A DNA stretch of 6,427 bases, taken from contig JAQVTV010000057.1 in NCBI GenBank assembly GCA_028699855.1, positions 1-6,427 on the forward strand. Direction: 5' to 3'. This DNA is from Candidatus Izemoplasmatales bacterium. Lineage in GTDB: Bacteria; Bacillota_I; Bacilli_A; Izemoplasmatales; Hujiaoplasmataceae. Of this stretch, positions 5,944 through 6,427 are shown piece after piece. The stretch's first letter is position 1; every line of letters begins with the position of its first letter. The position numbers and the translations under genes were made by a program. The notes under the pieces were generated by a model. That model worked only from the letters and a program-made list of their open reading frames with translations, was not told the origin of the DNA and did no database searches.

Positions 5944-5963
5944 TCCTTATGACGATACAAGGA
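5944..5963 (+). promoter_or_regulatory. Hairpin able to hide the glnA Shine-Dalgarno site
   Basis: TCCTT (5944-5948) is complementary to AAGGA (5959-5963), the core of the glnA SD AAGGATGAG. The loop is ten bases and may tighten further, since TAT (5948-5950) can instead pair with ATA (5955-5957). The TC of this anti-SD strand is also part of CATTGTC (5939-5945), which can pair with GACAATG (5889-5895) in the hexaloop hairpin. Confidence 0.45.
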
Positions 5964-5971
5964 TGAGTTAA

Positions 5972-6427
5972 ATGATGAATCGTTACAGTAAAGAAGAAAT
6001 ATTGCGCAATGCGAAGGAAGAGAACGTGCGGTATATCCGCTTGATGTTCACGGACATCAACGGCACCATCAAAAGCGTGGAAATTCCTGTCTGTCGACTC
6101 GAAACCGCTTTGGACGGGAAAGTGATGTTTGATGGTTCTTCCATCGAAGGGTTTGTCCGCATCATGGAAGCGGACATGTATCTCAAACCCGACTTCAACA
6201 CCTGGCTGATTCTCAGTTGGGAAGAGACCGTTTACGGCAAGGTGGCACGATTGATTTGTGACGTGTACACCCCGGACGGGAAGCCTTCACCCGCAGATCC
6301 TCGGGGAAACCTGAAGCGAGTCGCAAAAAAGATGGAGGCTTTGGGTTTTTCAGCTTTGAATATCGGCTTCGAACCGGAATTTTTCCTCCTCAAAATAAGC
6401 GAGAACGGGGAGATTACTTTGAAAGTG
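5972..6427 (+). CDS. glnA: Glutamine synthetase type I, N-terminal part (runs off the window)
   Basis: The first 152 codons of a GSI-alpha glutamine synthetase, the dodecameric cytoplasmic enzyme that joins ammonia to glutamate using ATP. The frame is open to the last base. Visible segments are [14 protein letters not shown] (the beta-grasp N-terminal domain), [14 protein letters not shown] (the latch/active-site loop that reaches the neighbouring subunit), DPRGNLKR, and FEPEFFLLK with the first metal-binding glutamates. Counting from the second ATG, the Arg of EGFVRI is residue 62, the position of B. subtilis Arg62, which is needed there for glutamine feedback and regulator contact. Catalytic GPEPEFF reads GFEPEFF. 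Tandem ATGs lie at 5972 and 5975. SD AAGGA (5959-5963) is 8 bases from the first and 11 from the second, so the first is slightly favoured. The C-terminal catalytic domain lies outside. Regulation probably acts through the leader RNA and the upstream ANTAR protein. Confidence 0.95.
   Translation, partial: MMNRYSKEEILRNAKEENVRYIRLMFTDINGTIKSVEIPVCRLETALDGKVMFDGSSIEGFVRIMEADMYLKPDFNTWLILSWEETVYGKVARLICDVYTPDGKPSPADPRGNLKRVAKKMEALGFSALNIGFEPEFFLLKISENGEITLKV

Noticed and set aside
5857..5971. Glycine riboswitch or T-box in the glnA leader
   Set aside because: No T-box sequence, specifier stem or glycine-aptamer core is visible, and the region is too short for either.

Overview
The window looks like a chromosomal housekeeping region from a low- to mid-GC member of the Bacillota (Firmicutes) or a related Bacilli/Mollicutes-type lineage. 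The evidence is a RNase M5 gene overlapping rsmA/ksgA, a PpaX-type pyrophosphatase, an alpha-type GSI glutamine synthetase, consensus Shine-Dalgarno sites (AAGGAGG, GGTGAT) and TTGACA/TATAAT promoters. UGA is used as a normal stop codon (rnmV, rsmA and the ANTAR gene all end in it), which argues against a mycoplasma-type code. Genus cannot be fixed from the sequence alone. No insertion sequence, tRNA, rRNA, CRISPR array or phage gene is visible.

Layout. (1) Positions 1-419 hold the 3' end of serS on the + strand. It converges on a two-gene minus-strand operon, and one bidirectional terminator (436-480) sits between them. (2) The minus-strand operon is ppaX (1570-914) followed by a HIT-family nucleotide hydrolase (914-498), joined by a TAATG stop/start overlap. 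(3) A 120-bp divergent promoter region (1571-1690) fires both ways. The two promoters carry nearly identical 21-bp modules that run from an extended -10 box into the Shine-Dalgarno site. (4) A tightly packed + strand run follows: a diacylglycerol-kinase-like lipid kinase, rnmV (5S rRNA maturation), rsmA (16S rRNA dimethylation), glyA (serine/glycine and one-carbon metabolism) and an ANTAR-domain RNA-binding regulator that starts two bases after the glyA stop. (5) A 115-base leader follows (5857-5971), then the first 152 codons of glnA, which run off the end.

The most interesting part is region 5. The regulator has an ANTAR domain at its C-terminus and a receiver-like N-terminus with no Asp at the expected phosphorylation site. 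The glnA leader just downstream contains a 6-bp hairpin with a six-base loop AATGGC, matching the A1/G4 hexaloop that ANTAR proteins bind. Its 3' arm overlaps a second, mutually exclusive hairpin followed by a U-rich stretch. A further hairpin can pair with the glnA Shine-Dalgarno site, and a long-range pairing links the hexaloop stem to that anti-Shine-Dalgarno strand. This reads as an RNA switch, run by an ANTAR protein, that controls nitrogen assimilation. No GlnR-type operator is visible at the promoter. The canonical second hexaloop (P1) was looked for and not found, so the target, if real, is atypical.
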